Source of the DNA: Liolophura sinensis | Lineage: Eukaryota; Mollusca; Polyplacophora; Chitonida; Chitonidae | Assembly (NCBI RefSeq): GCF_032854445.1 | Contig: NC_088295.1 | Coordinates: 52,989,249-53,053,248 of the forward strand | Direction of reading: 5' to 3' | Length of the DNA stretch: 64,000 bases | Shown here: positions 60,601-64,000 of the stretch, piece after piece | Numbering within the stretch: position 1 is the stretch's first letter | How the letters are laid out: every line of letters begins with the position of its first letter | Position numbers and translations under genes: made by a program | The notes under the pieces: model-generated | What the model saw: the letters and a program-made list of their open reading frames with translations, nothing else | Told to the model about the DNA's origin: nothing | The model's database searches: none

Positions 60601-62523
60601 TGTATATTTTTCAGCACCTGAACTAAATGGTGAAGTTCTGGCAAGAAGAGAGTACCAAGTGTTGGCAGAAAAAATGCAAAAACACAGCCTCATTATCTAT
60701 TGATTTTAAGTGTCATATTACGCTGATGACTGTACCCTTTTTCAATCTTGTTTTACACTTAATTTAACGATATATACCATTCAGACATAGGGAGATGATG
60801 AAAAAGTTTGACCTTCAATCAATGTATGAGAGCCTATTATACAGAAGCTAAAAACAAAGCTTAACCAGTCACCAACGCCGACACTGCCACTTCTCTCCCC
60901 TCTCACAATATCTCTCCTTACCTCGTACAGGTGAGCTAAAAATGATCATATTATTCACCTATGGGCATATTCTGTGCTTCCAAGTGCCCCAACTAGATCA
61001 ACTGATTTCAACCTACAAAGTATTATTAAATATTAATATAACTTAAATTTTCATTTATAGATACGTTACTTTTGGTTGTTGAGATTTGCCACAAACAGCA
61101 TAAGTAGAAGCTAGCACATGTGATGTTCAACTACCTGGAAAACCCTCTGTTTCTGCTATAAGCTGCTCCAGCTCATGACTGGCCCGTTTTTGGTCCTCCG
61201 TCAACTCATACTCATGGTCATCATCATTGTCAGAGGACATGTCTCCCTCCGTGACAGAGTGGGGTGACTTGACCTGGGAACCACTCTCAGGCAGAATAAA
61301 TACATCCATGTCTTCAGCCTCACACTTGCCTCTGGGTCTCTCTGATCTATCATCTTTTGTGACCTCTGAGCCTTCACTACACACGCTATCACCTGAATGG
61401 GCTTGTGACTTTGTTTCCCCATTATTGACTTTCAGTTGCCCTTTTTCAATGCCTTCTAGTAGCTCATTCAGATCTCTGTCCATGTCATCACTATTTGTCT
61501 TGTCCGTCATGATAACCTGTAAAACCAAGAAAAATGAACCAAAAGCGAAATGAGAAATTCATATTGTTTTATACTGTTCATTATTTCATTTACTTAATGT
61601 GTGTTAAACACAGTACTCAAGAATTTTTTACTTATACGTTAATGAAGTAAGTTCTGTGGATGGAAGAACTTCGAGTGTCAGGGGTATTCCATCAACCTTT
61701 GGCAAGTAATGAGGTTGACACACCCAGTAAGGTTTTATTTAATTCAATTGATTTGAATTGATTCACATTTAATCGGAACATATTTTCTGTTGACTCACAG
61801 ACCTTCCAAGGGCATCAATGTGGATTGATGTGGATTGACATGGACATACTAGATTCAGTTCAATGCTGTTCCTAAAGTGCAGTTTGGCAGAAATTCTTTC
61901 TAATAACATCAATGTATGTCATACTTTCGGTTTAACTTGATAAAATAACTATTATTTATTATTATATAATATTATAAGTTATAATAAAATTGAATTTAGA
62001 GGAATGCAACTGTATACCTGCCGATACACCCAATAACCAAACCAATGTACACGTACATCAAATCAAACTGTCACACGAGGTATGTCTGTAGATTGAAACA
62101 ATGCGCACTGAAGCACATGATAACTGAATCTGGTGTGTGTACAGCCACATTCAATGCGAACCAAGCCCATTCTGTTTCCATTTGTCAACAGCATAACTAT
62201 CAAAAGTTTCCACAAGTAACAAACTCATTTTTGACAACCCAAATGCCCTTACAAGCACTGTATATTGCTCACTAGGACCAAAGCCCAGATAAAAGTGATA
62301 GATGGAGAACTTTTGAGGTTGGCATAAAACAAACACAACATCTGTGTCTTTGCGACACAAAGAAAAAATTAAAACCAAATTTGTTTACTTTTCTGTTGGT
62401 TGTAGAATTTCTGTCTGAACTTTTCTCTGAGCTGTCCTCTGCCATAATGTAGGCATCTAATTCCTTGCTAAAGTCGTCATCTACGAAAAGTCGTTTGTCA
62501 AAACGCTCCTCCACAGCATTCAT
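54482..62523 (-). CDS. CCDC181: CCDC181, ciliary coiled-coil protein (five coding exons)
   Basis: Seen: five exons join on the minus strand with matching phases: 62389-62523, 61135-61516, 57090-57904, 55737-55888, 54482-54635. The total is 1,638 nt, or 545 codons plus stop; human CCDC181 is about 510 residues. The acidic N-terminus has VDDDFSKELDAYI and DMDRDLNELLEGIEKGQ. Then come DEREHKVMFKEDPVDLVVPP and VLIERDGKFELV. Next is a charged coiled coil (LTEQEKQQLQEGIKRKE..., FDAWLKRKQ, YFREWLQVKKEQNKREK), and the C-terminal block is FRQWLRKKNHDAW. Known: this order (acidic head, a KFK/FKE...VDL.VPP box, ERDGKFEL box, repeated F.xWL.KK units) is the CCDC181 architecture; the mammalian protein binds microtubules and is found in motile cilia and sperm flagella. 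Odd: within 57090-57904 the frame shifts twice (about 57695-57698 and about 57316) and is restored. Inference: a functional ciliary gene with two sequence errors, or less likely a damaged allele. Confidence 0.85.
54875..55615. repeat. 41-bp minisatellite in the last CCDC181 intron, about 18 copies
   Basis: The unit is CAGTCAACTGTTTGACATCC, TATCTTTCAGCATGGGCAAG, T. A block of about nine units near 54951 recurs near 55318 (about 367 bp away). On the coding (minus) strand each unit reads CTGAAAGATAGGATGTCAAA. It stops about 120 bp from exon 4. Confidence 0.95.
55737..55888 (-). CDS. CCDC181: CCDC181 coding exon 4 (coiled coil)
   Basis: Acceptor TGTATTCAG|GAGAGC and donor TTTAGACA|GTCAGT; enters in phase 0 and leaves with two bases of a Gln codon. 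It encodes YFREWLQVKKEQNKREKLL, an EEEER stretch and ECDQAFR, one of the repeated F.xWL.KK helical units. Confidence 0.82.
56885..57000 (+). mobile_element. SINE family 1, 3' fragment in a CCDC181 intron
   Basis: CTGCAAATGGTCGTGGGTTT through CCTCCCACCATAATGCTGGC to a decayed A-rich tail; about 90 bp from exon 3. Confidence 0.75.
57090..57904 (-). CDS. CCDC181: CCDC181 coding exon 3 (large central exon, frame shifted internally)
   Basis: The acceptor TGTTACAG|ATGAGG completes the split Asp codon left by exon 2, and the donor is CGTGAG|GTAGGC in phase 0. The opening frame reads through PDEREHKVMFKEDPVDLVVPP and then meets TGA at 57689-57687. The conserved VLIERDGKFELV box (57584-57619) and QRPHSANVIEHG lie one frame over, while YGLTEQEKQQLQEG and FDAWLKRKQ return to the first frame. 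The exon length keeps the flanking phases consistent. I see no convincing GT-AG intron at either shift. A run of four A on the coding strand (57695-57698) and a TTAAG (about 57316) are the likely sites of an added and a missing base. Confidence 0.8.
58318..58451 (+). mobile_element. SINE family 1, plus-strand copy split by a second SINE
   Basis: The body starts GTATGTGGGAAGGTCTGCCA and reaches GCGTAAAACACCAA, where it is interrupted; its tail resumes at 58718 (AAAACACCAAACAAATAAAT). The head is missing. Confidence 0.85.
58452..58717 (-). mobile_element. SINE family 1, full-length minus copy nested in the previous SINE
   Basis: Complete from tail to head (GCCAACCGACTGAGCCATGG, GGCCCCC). The 10-bp direct repeat AAAACACCAA (58442-58451 and 58718-58727) flanks it, so it inserted into the tail of the plus-strand copy and made a large inverted repeat in the CCDC181 intron. 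Confidence 0.88.
59441..59570 (-). mobile_element. SINE family 2, head fragment
   Basis: On the minus strand it reads GGGCCTGGATAGCACAGCTG, GTAGAGCTTCCGCTTCAGGA, then CCCTGGATCGAATCACACC and AGAGGAAGCTGTAACTTCCT. It keeps the complete tRNA-like head that the copy at 20588 lacks. Confidence 0.75.
61135..61516 (-). CDS. CCDC181: CCDC181 coding exon 2 (acidic N-terminal region)
   Basis: Acceptor GTTTTACAG|GTTATC and donor TTTCCAG|GTAGTT; enters in phase 0 and leaves in phase 1 (127 codons plus one base). It encodes a low-complexity acidic segment with DMDRDLNELLEGIEKGQ near its start and DDDHEYELTEDQKRASHELE near its end, which begins helical, coiled-coil-like sequence. Confidence 0.82.
61585..61640 (-). 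mobile_element. SINE family 1, tail fragment in a CCDC181 intron
   Basis: TTTCATTTACTTAATGTGTG, then AACACAGTACTCAAGAATTT and ACTTATACG; short and old. Confidence 0.55.
62389..62523 (-). CDS. CCDC181: CCDC181 coding exon 1 (start codon)
   Basis: 45 codons from the ATG at 62523, ending AACAGAAAA|GTAAAC in phase 0. An acceptor TTTGCAG lies 13 nt upstream of the ATG (exon edge 62536), so at least one untranslated exon lies further right. Donor candidates for it are CAG|GTAAAA (exon edge 62875) and ATG|GTAATT (exon edge 63255). The encoded head has FDKRLFVDDDFSKELDAYI and a Ser-rich tail. Confidence 0.8.
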
Positions 62524-63311
62524 GGTTCAACAAATCCTGCAAAGAAATCAAATTCCACAGCATAGTAAGCACAGAAAAACATGTGTACATTTACTGACAG
62601 AAGTTAAAATCAAATGTTGTCCATTCATGCAAATAAATTACCTCAGTCACATGCATGAGCTCTTTTTTGGAGTTTGAAACATATCTATATATAACGTACA
62701 GAATTAAAACATAACAGTTTGTCATACCGAGAAAAGACCTAATTTTAGGCAGATTGATAAAGTTTTTATAACTGATAGACAATGGCCAAAGATCAGAAAC
62801 ATTATGTGTGAATTTAATATTACGGCTTCAGCCAAGATTTCAAGCATTTCCAAAGTAAACACGAGTGATTTTACCTGCGCTAATACGAATACAGAAAACC
62901 TGTGCCTCTAGCTTGTGGGATGTAAGGCGGACGATATTATACTTAGTAACATGTACACATAACATGCATGTTAGTGAAGCCGGAAAGTTTGACTAATTGC
63001 CACAAAACATGCACAATCGACAGGTAGACTCGTTACACATCGTGCCCTCACAATTTCCATATGATTCACAGTCACCCGGAACGAACAAGTGCTGACATGA
63101 CGTAGGTCAGCTCTCCAACTCGTCCTCTAAACCAAGAAACAGGCAATTTGCCAGATGTTACAAATTATACGAATATGGGGTCTACACTCCAGTGTCTAAA
63201 GACGAGACGTGTAATTCTAAAAAATATTGTTTAACATCAATAAAATTAAATTACCATGTACAATCCGCTGCCTTGTTAAGCGCTGTGTTGTTGTTGTCTT
63301 AATGGCTTTCG

Positions 63312-63325
63312 GTTTCCCTGGCGAT
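63312..63325 (+). promoter_or_regulatory. X-box-like RFX site between CCDC181 and RAB39
   Basis: GTTTCCCTGGCGAT matches 10 of 14 positions of the palindromic RFX X-box GTTGCCATGGCAAC, with the two half-sites correctly spaced. RFX factors drive ciliary genes, and this site lies just upstream of a possible 5' UTR exon edge (63255) of the ciliary gene CCDC181. Confidence 0.45.
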
Positions 63326-63350
63326 GAGCGCCTTGAAAGAATGAGAGGTT

Positions 63351-63369
63351 TACGTCATCAAGACGTCAC
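63351..63369 (+). promoter_or_regulatory. Paired CRE-like sites
   Basis: TACGTCA (63351-63357) and GACGTCAC (63362-63369) are two CREB/ATF-type motifs 4 bp apart, directly beside the X-box-like site in the divergent CCDC181/RAB39 interval. Confidence 0.4.
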
Positions 63370-63771
63370 AACCGAGGTAGCTGGTAAAGGGAAATAACTC
63401 ACCATAAGAGTTTTATGACATGCGCATTATCATGGGAAGCGCTGGGTCCGAAGATTGCAGACGAATACATTGACGGATGTTTTGTCTTGAGAAGACACTT
63501 TGCAAGTGACATCGCCTTAAGCAGACGAACGTCGCCACTCAAGAAATTTGAGTGGCTGTGGCTTTCAGTGGTCTCAATAGGAAACAAATTGAACGGTTTC
63601 TTTCCGATACGACATAAAGGACATTGCCTACCACAAAAAGATATCTGTCATCTCGAACTCAGTGTCTGTTGTCAAGCCTGTGTTTTGTCATGTTCTGATC
63701 GCCCTTTTGACATTAGTTAAGACAGTATACTGCATAGAGTGTGATTTACCCAAGGGTTTAGAGTCTCAGTT

Positions 63772-64000
63772 ATGGTAGAACCAATCTTTGATTATCAGTT
63801 TCGTTTGATTTTAATTGGAGACAGTACAGTTGGGAAGTCCTCCCTATTGAAGTACTTCACAGATGGAAAATTCGCAGAAGTTTGTGACCCAACTGTAGGA
63901 GTTGATTTTTATGCTCGCTTAATCGAGATAAAACCAGGAGTACGTGTTAAACTACAGCTATGGGATACAGCAGGCCAGGAACGTTTTAGGTACATTACCC
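63772..64000 (+). CDS. RAB39: RAB39 small GTPase, first exon (partial, runs off right edge)
   Basis: Seen: an ATG at 63772 opens a frame with no stop to the window end (76 codons plus one base). The N-terminus [16 protein letters not shown] carries the P-loop (residues 16-23, GDSTVGKS). Switch I is DPTVGVDF with the Mg-binding Thr41. Switch II is WDTAGQERF (64-72) with the catalytic Gln69. Known: the YQFRL start, the [18 protein letters not shown] segment and the LIEIKPG...[14 protein letters not shown] stretch are typical of Rab39 (closest to the Rab39B form, without the short Rab39A insertion). Rab39 acts on endolysosomal and Golgi membranes in vesicle traffic and autophagy. The G4/G5 motifs and the prenylated C-terminus lie outside the window. 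The neighbour CCDC181 is divergent, with 1,248 bp between the two start codons. Rab42 is the nearest alternative but fits worse. Identity is secure; where the first exon ends is not visible. Confidence 0.93.
   Translation, partial: MVEPIFDYQFRLILIGDSTVGKSSLLKYFTDGKFAEVCDPTVGVDFYARLIEIKPGVRVKLQLWDTAGQERFRYIT

Larger units (their letters stand above)
57905..61134. other. CCDC181 intron 2
   Basis: 3.2 kb containing the nested SINE pair (58318-58740), a family 2 head fragment (59441-59570) and otherwise unique AT-rich DNA; no further exon is needed to keep the reading phase. Confidence 0.6.

Noticed and set aside
61227-61553. 108-codon plus-strand frame rich in Ser
   Set aside because: Antisense shadow of CCDC181 exon 2.

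Overview
This is nuclear DNA from a multicellular animal, most probably a marine mollusc (bivalve or gastropod). Coding exons are short and split by GT-AG introns. The sequence is AT-rich with many short TACATGTA-type words. It carries many copies of two tRNA-headed SINE superfamilies of the kind widespread in molluscan genomes, plus an exceptional load of minisatellites (roughly 8 kb, about an eighth of the window). I see no prokaryotic or viral genes. Most long open frames are by-products of tandem repeats whose period is a multiple of three.

Layout: (1) About 1-41.4 kb is the 5' part of a minus-strand gene for a secreted protein. A signal-peptide exon (41223-41289) is phase-matched, across an intron of about 38.6 kb, to a second exon (2543-2665) that resembles the start of an N-terminal thrombospondin-like (TSPN) domain, NELL proteins being the best guess. 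The gene continues off the left edge. The giant intron is filled with SINEs, all of the first SINE family lying in the gene's own orientation, and about ten different minisatellites. (2) About 41.4-54 kb looks intergenic: SINEs, a 66-bp and a 53-bp minisatellite, a TA/GT microsatellite and a dead LINE fragment (50.74-51.54 kb). (3) 54.48-62.52 kb is a five-coding-exon minus-strand gene that I identify as CCDC181, a ciliary/flagellar coiled-coil protein. Its large exon holds two compensating one-base frame shifts. A 41-bp minisatellite sits in its last intron and a nested SINE pair in another. (4) 63.77 kb to the right edge is the start of a plus-strand RAB39 small GTPase gene, head-to-head with CCDC181. 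The 1.25 kb between the two start codons holds an RFX X-box-like palindrome and CRE-like sites, so it may be a shared promoter.

No metabolic or defence system is encoded here. The two right-hand genes fit membrane traffic and cilia biology. The most useful second looks are the CCDC181 frame shifts, the candidate ciliary promoter, the NELL-like gene with its very long first intron, and the SINE and minisatellite organisation.
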